This document shows positions 18,040 through 27,116 of a stretch of 64,000 bases of DNA, one piece after another. The notes under the pieces are model-generated. The model searched no databases and was not told the origin of the DNA. It saw nothing but the letters and a program-made list of their open reading frames with translations. Made by a program: the position numbers and the translations under genes. The stretch covers positions 1-64,000 of the forward strand of contig NZ_AJLK01000156.1 of NCBI RefSeq assembly GCF_000317205.1, written 5' to 3'. Position 1 is the first letter of the stretch. Every line of letters begins with the position of its first letter. Source of the DNA: Fischerella muscicola PCC 7414. GTDB lineage: Bacteria; Cyanobacteriota; Cyanobacteriia; Cyanobacteriales; Nostocaceae.

Positions 18040-18585
18040 TTAAAATGGTAAAAACGGAATCAATTTCTTCTTCTTCGACAACTTGATATCAGAATAGATT
18101 CGACTTACAGTTCTAGAATCGGGAGGATTGGGTTGTTTAAAATCACTACCAAGCATTTCGTACAAAGCTTGGGAAGCATTAACCTTTTGATTGAGAGAAA
18201 ATAATACTTGAGCGCTGTAATGACTGCAACCAATACCCCTGCGCTCCACAGCACAAATTACAGGTTGAGCATTTAATTTGTCATTGGTTAAGTAATTGGC
18301 ACGTCCACCTGTGTAAAGTTTTTGCAAAGTTTTAGCCGCATTTTCACAGTTTTTTAAAGCTTCTTGGGATGAGAAATACTGAGACGGAAAACTTAGAATT
18401 GTCAAATCTCTTGCATTTTCTTGATCAGCAAAATTAACAATGACTGTTGGTACACCAGTATTTGCTTGGCAAGTGATATTTGTGGTAGATGTGACTTGAT
18501 TAGGTTGAGCAACAGCTTCTAGAACTGGAGATGCAAAGACAGAAGCCATCCCTAGCATAGTGACCCAACGTAGGGTTTTGTTCAT
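18040..18585 (-). CDS. COP23 domain protein, exported
   Basis: A 181-residue protein with a signal peptide (MNKTLRWVTMLGMASVFA, cleaved near AVAQ) and a COP23-type body: four cysteines (in ITCQAN, KNCENA, VICAVE and IGCSHY), VIVNFADQ, LYTGGRANYLTN, VLFSLNQKVNASQAL. COP23 domains are a cyanobacterial group related to a circadian-oscillating protein; they are exported and of unknown function. The ATG at 18585 is chosen over an upstream TTG because it follows AAAGGAAG at the proper distance and begins the signal peptide. It is divergent from the tpsA-type gene, 137 bp apart. Confidence 0.82.
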   Translation of the reverse strand: MNKTLRWVTMLGMASVFASPVLEAVAQPNQVTSTTNITCQANTGVPTVIVNFADQENARDLTILSFPSQYFSSQEALKNCENAAKTLQKLYTGGRANYLTNDKLNAQPVICAVERRGIGCSHYSAQVLFSLNQKVNASQALYEMLGSDFKQPNPPDSRTVSRIYSDIKLSKKKKLIPFLPF

Positions 18586-18722
18586 AAAGTTACTTCCTTT
18601 GTTGACCAAATTTTAAGTCTTAATATACTATTTTTTAGTTAAATTTACTTAAGCTTTACATAAAAAGAGAACTTAAGTAAGTTTCAATAAAGTTCATCTG
18701 TTAATTTTATTTATTTTTCAAG

Positions 18723-21700
18723 ATGAAACAGATTGCTCAGCAAATTTTTGTTATTAGCAGTACTGTTATTTGCTGTATTTTTGCAAGCAGTATTAGTCAG
18801 GCACAAATTTCTCCGGATGGAACGCTGCCAACAAATGTAAATCAAATTAATAATGTCTTTGAAATTACTGGAGGAACACAAGCCGGTAGTAATTTATTCC
18901 ATAGCTTTAGACAATTTTCTGTTCCTAATGGCAGTGAAGCTTTTTTTAACAATATTGGGAACATAAATATTGTCAATATTATCAATCGCGTCACTGGTGG
19001 CTCAGTTTCTAATATTGATGGATTAATTAAAGAAAATTACGGTGCAAATTTAATTTTGATTAATCCGAGTGGGATTAATTTTGGACCTAATGCTCAATTG
19101 AGTATAGGCGGCTCTTTTTTAGGAAGTACGGCTAGTAGCCTTAAGTTTGCAGATGGTACAGAATTTAGTGCTACAGATATTCAAAATTCTCCCTTATTAA
19201 CAATTAGTGTTCCAGTCGGTTTGCAATTTGGACAAAATCCAGCAGCAATCAACGTCCAAGGTCAGGGTCATAATTTATCTGTTGAAAGTCAAATTTTCTC
19301 ACCTTTTACGAGGGGGGAGACTGCTGGTTTGGAAGTACAGCCTGGTCAAACTTTAGCGTTGGTAGGGGGGGATATCACCTTAGATAGCGGTGTTCTCACA
19401 GCCGAAGGAGGACGGATAGAGTTAGGCAGTGTGGGCGGGAATTCTTTAGTTAGTCTTGTTGCTAATCCTGGTCAGACTTGGAGTTTGGGCTATCAAGGAG
19501 TGCCTAGTTTTAAAGATATTGAAATGCGATCGCGCGCAATCTTAGATACGAGTGGTACTGGTAGCGGTTCAATCCAATTACAAGGCAAAAACATCACGCT
19601 TCAAGATGGATCAGCCGTATTAATTCAAACTCAGGGAACAGAATCAGCAGGAAACATCGACATCAATGCATCCGAGTCTTTGCAACTGATTGGCACCACA
19701 CCAGATGGGCAGATTTCTACTAACATATTCGCCGAAACAATTGGGGGCGGCAAAAGTGGGAATATTAACATAACCACCCCACGCTTAGTTGTTCGAGATG
19801 GAGCTGTTATATCTGCTGCTACCTACACTTCTGCACCAAGTGGTAATGTCACTGTAAATGCTCCTGAATTTGTAGAAGTAGTTGGGTACTCACCTGTAAA
19901 CCCAAATCGTTTTAGTACTATTTCTGCTGCAACCTACGGTACTGGAAATGCGGGAACACTCACAGTCTCAACCAAACGCCTCACAGCAACAGATGGAGGA
20001 AACATCGCATCCATCACAGCCGGAACTGGTTCTGGTGGAAATGTAGTTGTGAATGCATCTGAATTGGTGGAACTAATCGGAGTAGCACCGTTAGTCTTTG
20101 CACCCAGTCAAATCACGGCTGGAACAGGAGGCCCAGGGCCAGCAGGTAACGTCACAATTAATACTCAGCGCTTGGTTGTCAAAGATGGAGGTAGAGTAGA
20201 TGCTTCTACCTTGGCTAGTGGCCCTGCCGGAAGTATTACAATCAACGCCAAGGATTCTGTAGAACTTAGTGGTACAGTACCAGGTTCTGTCAATCCCAGT
20301 CTGATTATCTCCTCGGCAAACATCGTTGATCCTGCCTTGCAGCTTCTATTACGACTGCCTCCCATACCTTCTGGAGCCTCTGGTAACGTAACAATTAACA
20401 CAGGCAAATTAAGTGTTACGGATGGCGCTCTTGTGACAGCAAGCAATCAAGGATCAGGAATATCCGGCAGCATCAAAATTAATGCTCAGTCTGTTTTTCT
20501 TGATCGTGGCGGTGGCATTACATCAGAATTAGGAGGAACCACCAGAGGAGGACAGCCTACTTTATTATCTCCTTTCACTGTCGGAGGTGATATGGGCGGA
20601 GATATTGATATTTCAGCCCAGCAGTTAATTCTTCAAGGAGGGGCTGGTATTTCCACTGCTAGCTTTACGAATGCAGCAGGTGGTAATGTCAATATGGATG
20701 TCTCAGGCTTAATGCAAGTAGACGGGTTTGCAGCTTTCAATCCGAGGGCGCTGAGTTTCCTCGGTAGTTCTGCGTTTGGTTCTGGACGCTCAGGAAATGT
20801 CAACATTTACACTGGGCAGTTAAGGGTTCTCAATGGGGCTAGGATAGGTGCTGGTACTTTTGGAACTGGTTCTAGCGGAGATATGACCATTAATGCTACA
20901 CAATCAGTAGAAGTCATCGGCAAAGAACCAAGCCAATCAGTAGGTAGCTTAATTGGTGTTTCGACTCTGAATAGTGGTAACGGTGGCAACTTAACTATCA
21001 ACACACCAAAACTGATCGTTCAAGATGGAGGCAGAGTTGATTCTTCCACTGTTGCCAGTGGTTCAGCGGGGAGTGTGACAATTAATGCCTCTGAATTTGT
21101 AGAGGTAGATGGTGTTTCCAGTTTGATCAGTGCTGGTGCAAATATTGAAAGTGAAATTGCTCGACAAATTTTTAGACTACCTCCTGTACCTAGTGGCTCC
21201 TCGGGAGACTTGATAATTAATACACCCCAGTTAAAAGTCACAAACAATGGAGAAGTGACAGCTAAGAATGAGGGAACAGGTAATGCGGGCAGTGTGAAGA
21301 TTAATGCTCGTTCTACTTTTTTGGATCAGGGAGGTAGCATCACAGCCGCAACCACATCTGGTGAGGGTGGTAACATTTTCTTGCAAACAGAGTCCTTAGA
21401 AATGCTCCATGGTAGCCAGATATCTGCGGAAGCAGGCGGCAGTGGTAACGGCGGTAACATAACGATTACTGGCTTCAGTCCTACTGATTATGTTGTACTG
21501 CTAGAAGGTAGCAAAATTACTGCTAACGCATTTCAGGGTAGAGGAGGAAATATCAGTATTAATACACAAGCTCTGTTTGTTTGTCCAGAATGCCAGATTA
21601 CTGCTAGTTCTCAGTTGGGAGTAGATGGTGAAGTAGAAATATTTACACCGGATACTAGTACAAATCAAGAAGTTCTTGACTTACCGCAAGAAATTGCGAA

Positions 21701-22019
21701 ACCTGAAGAAGTGGTAGCACAAGTCTGTCCAGCAGAAAGAAAACAGGGACAGAGCGAGTTTATCATTACCGGGCGCGGAGGTTTACCACCCCGGCCAAGC
21801 GAACCACTCAGCAGTGAAGCAGTACTGAGTTTTGAGTCTTCCCCTAACCAAGCAGCAAAGTTTTCTGGTGCAGAAATCACTACCAACCCCAACCAAACCC
21901 AACAGTTACCACCAATTGCTAGAGGTTGGTATGTTAACTCCAAAGGTGCAGTCATTCTTACAGCAGCTACCCCCACACCTACCCCCTATGGTTCTGGATT
22001 AAGTTCATCGTCATGCTAA
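18723..22019 (+). CDS. TpsA-type filamentous haemagglutinin exoprotein
   Basis: A 1098-residue secreted protein. A signal peptide (residues 1-28, ending SISQAQ) is followed by the TPS secretion domain (about 30-270) with NNVFEITGGTQAGSNLFHSF, FNNIGNINIVNIINRVTGG and LINPSGINFGPNAQLSIGG, the NPNGI-like motif recognised by TpsB. The body is a long right-handed beta helix of repeats of the form GN(V/I)TINT..L.V.DGG.V.AST..SG.AG, to about residue 950. It ends in a proline-rich tail and the sequence ARGWYVNSKGAVILTA, seen in cyanobacterial members. It probably is an outer-surface adhesin. It overlaps tpsB by 7 bp, so the two are translationally coupled. Confidence 0.93.
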   Translation: MKQIAQQIFVISSTVICCIFASSISQAQISPDGTLPTNVNQINNVFEITGGTQAGSNLFHSFRQFSVPNGSEAFFNNIGNINIVNIINRVTGGSVSNIDGLIKENYGANLILINPSGINFGPNAQLSIGGSFLGSTASSLKFADGTEFSATDIQNSPLLTISVPVGLQFGQNPAAINVQGQGHNLSVESQIFSPFTRGETAGLEVQPGQTLALVGGDITLDSGVLTAEGGRIELGSVGGNSLVSLVANPGQTWSLGYQGVPSFKDIEMRSRAILDTSGTGSGSIQLQGKNITLQDGSAVLIQTQGTESAGNIDINASESLQLIGTTPDGQISTNIFAETIGGGKSGNINITTPRLVVRDGAVISAATYTSAPSGNVTVNAPEFVEVVGYSPVNPNRFSTISAATYGTGNAGTLTVSTKRLTATDGGNIASITAGTGSGGNVVVNASELVELIGVAPLVFAPSQITAGTGGPGPAGNVTINTQRLVVKDGGRVDASTLASGPAGSITINAKDSVELSGTVPGSVNPSLIISSANIVDPALQLLLRLPPIPSGASGNVTINTGKLSVTDGALVTASNQGSGISGSIKINAQSVFLDRGGGITSELGGTTRGGQPTLLSPFTVGGDMGGDIDISAQQLILQGGAGISTASFTNAAGGNVNMDVSGLMQVDGFAAFNPRALSFLGSSAFGSGRSGNVNIYTGQLRVLNGARIGAGTFGTGSSGDMTINATQSVEVIGKEPSQSVGSLIGVSTLNSGNGGNLTINTPKLIVQDGGRVDSSTVASGSAGSVTINASEFVEVDGVSSLISAGANIESEIARQIFRLPPVPSGSSGDLIINTPQLKVTNNGEVTAKNEGTGNAGSVKINARSTFLDQGGSITAATTSGEGGNIFLQTESLEMLHGSQISAEAGGSGNGGNITITGFSPTDYVVLLEGSKITANAFQGRGGNISINTQALFVCPECQITASSQLGVDGEVEIFTPDTSTNQEVLDLPQEIAKPEEVVAQVCPAERKQGQSEFIITGRGGLPPRPSEPLSSEAVLSFESSPNQAAKFSGAEITTNPNQTQQLPPIARGWYVNSKGAVILTAATPTPTPYGSGLSSSSC

Positions 22020-23812
22020 TTAGAAAGAAGTCACTGGGGATACGGGAACGCAAAGACACAAAAATACAGGGACAAAAACTCTCTTCATCTACCACTCTTC
22101 CCCTACTTTCCCTACTTCCCCTATTACCTCTAATCCCCCTACTCTCCAATACATCTTCCGCCTGGGGACAACCAATTAATCCGGTGACACCAACACCAGA
22201 ACAACCTAGTCCTACTCCCCTACCTCCTTTAGAAAAACCACTCCAGGTTCCACCGACAACACCACCAACCCCTGAGGAAATTCAGAATGTACCAGGGACA
22301 ATTGTTGTGCAAAAGTTTGAGTTTATTGGTAGTACAGTTTTTAGTCAACAAGAGTTAGAGCAGGCGACGGCTGATTTTGTCGGTAAGCCGATCACTTTTG
22401 CAGAACTATTGCAAGCTGCGAACCAAGTCACGCAACTTTATCTTCAACAAGGGTACATCACCTCTGGAGCCTACATTCCCAGCCAAGAGATCCAATCGGG
22501 AATCGTCAAAATTCAGGTATTGGAAGGTAGTGTAGAAGACATCAAAGTCAACATTGTCAAAGGGCGGTTGCATCCCAATTACGTCCGCGATCGCATTGCT
22601 GTTGCTGGTTATAAACCACTAAATATTAATCGCCTGCAAGAAGCACTGCAATTGTTACAACTCAATCCCCGGATTGAAAGATTAAATGCCGAACTGACTG
22701 CTGGCACTAAACCCGGTACTAATTCACTAGAAGTAACAGTTGTCAGTGCAGACACCTTTAACACCCGTCTGATTCTAGATAATCATCGCAATCCCAGCAT
22801 CGGCACTTTTGAGCGTGGTATAGACATCTCAGAAGCTAGTCTTTTGGGATTGGGAGATGAATTTACTTTTGGTTATCGCAACACCGATGGGAGCAACAGG
22901 TTTGAGGGTAGTTATACTTTCCCAGTCAATCCCCGTAATGGCACTGTCGGTTTCAACTACCGCATCACCAACAACAAAATCATCGAAGCACCTTTTGATG
23001 AATTGGATATTAAAGTCAACTCTCGCGAGTACGAATTCACCTTTCGTCAACCAGTTATTCAAAAAGCAACCCCCAAACTCAGTCAAGAACTTGCCCTTGG
23101 TTTTGGGTTTGCCAGACGGGAAACCAACTCCTCGATTCTTGGAGTAGACTTTCCTGTCTTCCCAGGCGCAGACAACGAAGGAGAAACCCGCATTTCAGAA
23201 TTATCCTTCACTCAAGAATGGTTGCAACGTGGCAATCAAGCCGTCCTTGCTGCCAATTCAGAAATTAGCTTGGGTATCGGTGCTTTTAATGCCACTGTTG
23301 ATGACGACGAGCCGGATAGCCAATTTTTAGTCTGGCGCGGACAAATGCTATACTTGCGCCGCCTGGCACAAGCAACACCCCCATCACCAATCAGTCCTAC
23401 CCTGCTGGTGCGTTCCAGCGTGCAATTAGCCAGCGATTCTCTAGTTCCCATTGAGCAGTTTAGTATCGGCGGCCCCACAACCGTACGAGGCTACCGTCAA
23501 GATGCTTTAGTTACAGATAATGGCATTCTTGCCTCCGTAGAAGCACGTATACCCGTCTTCCAGCTACCAGAAGCCAAGGGAACTTTACAAATCGCACCAT
23601 TTATTGATTTTGGCATCGGTTGGAACACAGGTAGAGACACTCCAGATTCAAATACCTTGGTGGGTTTAGGATTTGGTTTACTCTGGCAGATGGGAGAAAA
23701 ATTTTCCGCTCGTTTGGACTGGGGTATTCCCTTAATCGATATTCCAAATTCGCGGGGAGACACCTGGCAAGAAAACGGCGTGTATTTTCAATTAGAATAC
23801 AAACCATTTTGA
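22013..23812 (+). CDS. TpsB-type outer-membrane transporter (ShlB/FhaC/HecB family)
   Basis: A 599-residue outer-membrane pore of the two-partner secretion pathway. A signal peptide with a Leu/Pro-rich core ends near SSAWGQ. A proline-rich linker comes next, then two POTRA domains (VVQKFEFIGSTVFSQQELEQ, and the domain around GSVEDIKVNIVKGRL). A 16-strand barrel follows with the conserved loop-6 motif GGPTTVRGYRQDALVTDNG, whose VRGY plugs the pore. It ends in QLEYKPF with the terminal Phe used by the BAM machinery. The start codon lies inside the end of the exoprotein gene (ATGCTAA), which ties the pair together. Confidence 0.94.
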   Translation: MLIRKKSLGIRERKDTKIQGQKLSSSTTLPLLSLLPLLPLIPLLSNTSSAWGQPINPVTPTPEQPSPTPLPPLEKPLQVPPTTPPTPEEIQNVPGTIVVQKFEFIGSTVFSQQELEQATADFVGKPITFAELLQAANQVTQLYLQQGYITSGAYIPSQEIQSGIVKIQVLEGSVEDIKVNIVKGRLHPNYVRDRIAVAGYKPLNINRLQEALQLLQLNPRIERLNAELTAGTKPGTNSLEVTVVSADTFNTRLILDNHRNPSIGTFERGIDISEASLLGLGDEFTFGYRNTDGSNRFEGSYTFPVNPRNGTVGFNYRITNNKIIEAPFDELDIKVNSREYEFTFRQPVIQKATPKLSQELALGFGFARRETNSSILGVDFPVFPGADNEGETRISELSFTQEWLQRGNQAVLAANSEISLGIGAFNATVDDDEPDSQFLVWRGQMLYLRRLAQATPPSPISPTLLVRSSVQLASDSLVPIEQFSIGGPTTVRGYRQDALVTDNGILASVEARIPVFQLPEAKGTLQIAPFIDFGIGWNTGRDTPDSNTLVGLGFGLLWQMGEKFSARLDWGIPLIDIPNSRGDTWQENGVYFQLEYKPF

Positions 23813-23922
23813 ATTATGAATTATGAATGATGAATTATGAAGGGTGAAATTAATGCATACAGATAATCCATCTGTGTGCATCGGTGTTCGATTTTTATAA
23901 CCCGATTGAAATTTAAAAGCTT

Positions 23923-26604
23923 ATGATTACCAGTAAATACCGTCGTCTCATAATCTTACTGATTTCAGCCCTATTTGGACTACTTTCCAGCTTAAGCCTG
24001 CCAGCTTGGTCGAATTCCCAATCAAATCAAGCGCTACAACTTGCACAGCAAGGTCAAAAAAGTTACAACGCCGGTAACTTTGATCAAGCAATCCAGCTTT
24101 GGCAAGCAGCTGCTAAAGCTTATCAGCAAATGGGTGATAAAGAAGGGATGACAAAGAGCTTAATCAATCAATCCCAAGCTTTGCAAGAATTAGGATTATA
24201 TCCCAAAGCTTGTAAAACTCTACTCCAAGTATTTGCTGTTAATAACCCCACATGTAACCCAGCCCAAATAGACAAATTCCTCACAACTATTTCCCAACAA
24301 CGAAATTCCCTTTCACTTACCCAAGCTACTGGTTTACGTAGTCTTGGTGAAGTTCTCCGTAAACAAGGGTTAATAGAAGCATCCCAAAAAGTTTTGCAAT
24401 TAAGTTTAACAGTACTGGAGAAATCACCTCAGTCTGGTGCTGTGTTGTTAAGTTTGGGTAACACCGAACGGACTTTAGGCAATCAAATCCGCGATCGCTG
24501 GGATTATGAACAGATCACAGCAATTATTGATCAAAAGTCTCAGGACGCTGCTTTAGCACCATTACGGCAAGCTTTCCAATACTACAAACAAGCAGCCACA
24601 ACATCAGCACCAGCAATCGTCAAAATTCAAGCCCAACTCAATCACTACAAGCTTCTACTGGAAAATCAAAGTTGGTGGCGAGAACAAACCAATCGACGTA
24701 TTGCTTCTTGGTCGAGATTTGGTGAATCTAAGTTAATCGCACGCGCCAAAGATTTTTTGTCTGGCTTGGAACTAAAGCTGAGTCAGGATGTGCAAACTTT
24801 GCAAAGTCAAATTGAATCATCTTTAGTTAAAGTTCCTCCATCCCGTGCAACTATTTACGCTCAGATTCACTTTGCTGATATTCTGCTCAAAAATGAACAA
24901 GCAAATAAAGCTAAACCTGTTCTGGATACAGCACTGCAACAAGCACGTACTTTAAAAGACCAGCGTGCAGAAACTTATGTATTAGGCTATCTGGGGAAAT
25001 TTTATGACCAACAAAGCAACTTAAGTGAGGCGATCGCACTCACTCAGCAAGCCTTGCTGTTATCGCAATCACAAAATTCTACAGGTGATAGTCGCGAAAT
25101 TACGTACCTTTGGCAATCTCAATTAGGCAGGTTATTGCGAGAAAAGGGAGAAAACAAAGGAGCGATCGCAGCTTACACCGCAGCTTATAATACTCTCCAA
25201 TCCCTGCGTAGCGATTTAAATGCCAACAATCGAGATGTGCAGTTTAATTTTGTTCAAGAGGTTAAACCTGTTTATTTGGAACTAGCAGATTTATTACTAA
25301 AATCAAAACTGAGTGAACGTGAACTTAATTCTCTAGTAGTTGCAAATCCAAATATTAACCAAGCAAAATATGAGCAAAACCAGCCAAAAAATCGCTTAGA
25401 ATTTGCCCGCCGGGTGATAGAGTCTTGGCAATTAGCAGAACTTGATAACTTCTTTCAAGACCCCTGTTCTCAGGAAACAGATGTGGCAGTTCAGATTGAT
25501 GATATCGACTCCCAAGCAGCCGTTATCTATCCGATTATTTTTAAAGACCGCTTAGAAATTATTCTTTCTTTACCAGGAAAAACTTTACAGCAAGCTACCA
25601 TTCCTATCAGTGAAGAAAAAATTAATAACGCCCTTGATCAACTTTATGACTACTTAGATAATGTCACCATTAATAACTCTGCTCGCAACATTCTAGCCAC
25701 TGCTAACCCAGATCCTGAAGAATTAAAAGAAAATATCCAAGCAATTTTACCAATATTAGGACAGCTTTATAACTGGTTAATTCAACCCATTGAAACACAG
25801 TTAAATGCGAATCAAATTAAAAATTTAGTCTTTGTGTTAAATGGCAGATTGCAAAGAGTGCCAATGGCAGCCCTCTATAACAATCAACAATATCTACTTG
25901 AGAAATATGGGATTGCTCTGGTTCCCAGTTTACAACTAATTGACACCAAATTACTCAAGCGACAAAATCTTAAAGTTTTAGCTGCTGGAGTGAGCAAACA
26001 AATTCAAATCCAAGGAGAAATTTTCCCGGCACTGGTAAATGTACCAAAAGAATTAGATGAAATCAAACAAGCTTTTCCAGCTTCTCAAAAACTTCTCAAT
26101 CAAGAATTTACCGCTACAACAATTCAAAATGAACTCAAATCTAATTTTCCTGTTGTTCACCTCGCAACTCACGGGTTATTTAGTTCTAATCCTGAAAGGA
26201 ATTTTATTATTACCGGAGATGGTAAAAGTATCAGTATTAATGAGTTGAGTACTTTATTAAAAGAACAAGAGAACAATTTAGAATTACTGGTGTTAAGTGC
26301 TTGTGAAACTGCCACTGGTGATGAAAGAGCTATGTTAGGTTTAGCAGGAACAGCTGTTCGTTCGGGCGCACGCAGTACTCTTGCTACTCTCTGGCCTGTG
26401 AGTGATGCTTCCACCGCTCAACTCATGGGTGAATTTTATCAAGAGTTGAAAAAACCAGGAGTGCAAAAATTAAGTGCTTTGAGAACAGCCCAATTATCAC
26501 AACTTGAGTCTATTCGCAGTCAACCTTTATTCAAGCAATTGAAGTCTTTACCACCTCATCCTTATTTTTGGGCTTCTTACGTTTTGGTGGGAAATTGGCA
26601 ATAA
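23923..26604 (+). CDS. exported TPR-CHAT domain protein (caspase-like peptidase)
   Basis: An 893-residue protein with a signal peptide (residues 1-29, ending LPAWS). TPR-like helical repeats follow (about 35-460), then a C-terminal CHAT domain (about 560-893). The CHAT active-site pair is visible: VHLATHGLF with His750 and LVLSACETATGD with Cys794, as in caspase HF-type peptidases. GAIAAYTAAYNTL and similar parts are TPRs. It lies 110 bp after tpsB, in the same direction, so it probably belongs to the same transcript. Because it is exported, its likely substrate is in the periplasm or on the surface, perhaps the TpsA protein; that is inference. Confidence 0.93.
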   Translation: MITSKYRRLIILLISALFGLLSSLSLPAWSNSQSNQALQLAQQGQKSYNAGNFDQAIQLWQAAAKAYQQMGDKEGMTKSLINQSQALQELGLYPKACKTLLQVFAVNNPTCNPAQIDKFLTTISQQRNSLSLTQATGLRSLGEVLRKQGLIEASQKVLQLSLTVLEKSPQSGAVLLSLGNTERTLGNQIRDRWDYEQITAIIDQKSQDAALAPLRQAFQYYKQAATTSAPAIVKIQAQLNHYKLLLENQSWWREQTNRRIASWSRFGESKLIARAKDFLSGLELKLSQDVQTLQSQIESSLVKVPPSRATIYAQIHFADILLKNEQANKAKPVLDTALQQARTLKDQRAETYVLGYLGKFYDQQSNLSEAIALTQQALLLSQSQNSTGDSREITYLWQSQLGRLLREKGENKGAIAAYTAAYNTLQSLRSDLNANNRDVQFNFVQEVKPVYLELADLLLKSKLSERELNSLVVANPNINQAKYEQNQPKNRLEFARRVIESWQLAELDNFFQDPCSQETDVAVQIDDIDSQAAVIYPIIFKDRLEIILSLPGKTLQQATIPISEEKINNALDQLYDYLDNVTINNSARNILATANPDPEELKENIQAILPILGQLYNWLIQPIETQLNANQIKNLVFVLNGRLQRVPMAALYNNQQYLLEKYGIALVPSLQLIDTKLLKRQNLKVLAAGVSKQIQIQGEIFPALVNVPKELDEIKQAFPASQKLLNQEFTATTIQNELKSNFPVVHLATHGLFSSNPERNFIITGDGKSISINELSTLLKEQENNLELLVLSACETATGDERAMLGLAGTAVRSGARSTLATLWPVSDASTAQLMGEFYQELKKPGVQKLSALRTAQLSQLESIRSQPLFKQLKSLPPHPYFWASYVLVGNWQ

Positions 26605-26693
26605 AGCTTAGTTAAGATCAAGATTCAGAACTAAAGCCCTGACTACCAAAATGAAGTGCAATCGCGCTTGGTGATAATATTTCACACACGATT

Positions 26694-26819
26694 TATTCTT
26701 TGGTAGATGATGAATATCAAATTAGCCAGTTTAGGAATGGCGATCGCATTCAATCCTCAACCTTTCCTTGGTTAAATCTGACTGCGGAGCAAATTTTTCA
26801 AGCTGGATTAGGAATCTGA
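26694..26819 (+). pseudogene. C-terminal remnant of a Uma2 family (DUF820) gene
   Basis: The frame reads YSLVDDEYQISQFRNGDRI and then FPWLNLTAEQIFQAGLGI with a stop at 26817. NLTAEQIFQ and the GDRI...FP..NLT pattern are the usual end of Uma2-family restriction-like nuclease proteins, which are abundant in cyanobacteria. Only 41 codons remain and there is no start codon or upstream domain, so this is debris from a lost gene. It shows a deletion between the CHAT gene and the next receptor gene. Confidence 0.65.
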
Positions 26820-27116
26820 ATAAGATTTCTTTTCCCGTGAACCAGGAGACTGAGGGGGGTTCATTAGACTTTTGCAAAATGAAAATTTAACTCCTCCTAC
26901 ACCCCTACACCCATTTTTATGACAGATTTCATATAAAAACGAACACTGTCTTGAAAAGCTTTGATCGGAGGAAACCTCCACACCCTGACGGGAAGCCACT
27001 TCGTGTCTACAAACTTTTCGCAGATGAACACAGATGCACACCGATTAAGCTGCACTTAATCCAAATGAAAAGCGCTATAAAATCATCCCTGTTGCCTATT
27101 GCCTATTTTCAAAAAT
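26820..27116. other. intergenic region with dispersed repeat fragments
   Basis: Holds a copy of the CAGATGAACACAGATGCACA motif at about 27022-27041, part of a family seen again at 58080, 58607, 60165 and 61109. A segment at 26958-27012 (GATCGGAGGAAACCTCCACA and on) looks like another dispersed repeat. No gene is supported. Confidence 0.5.
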
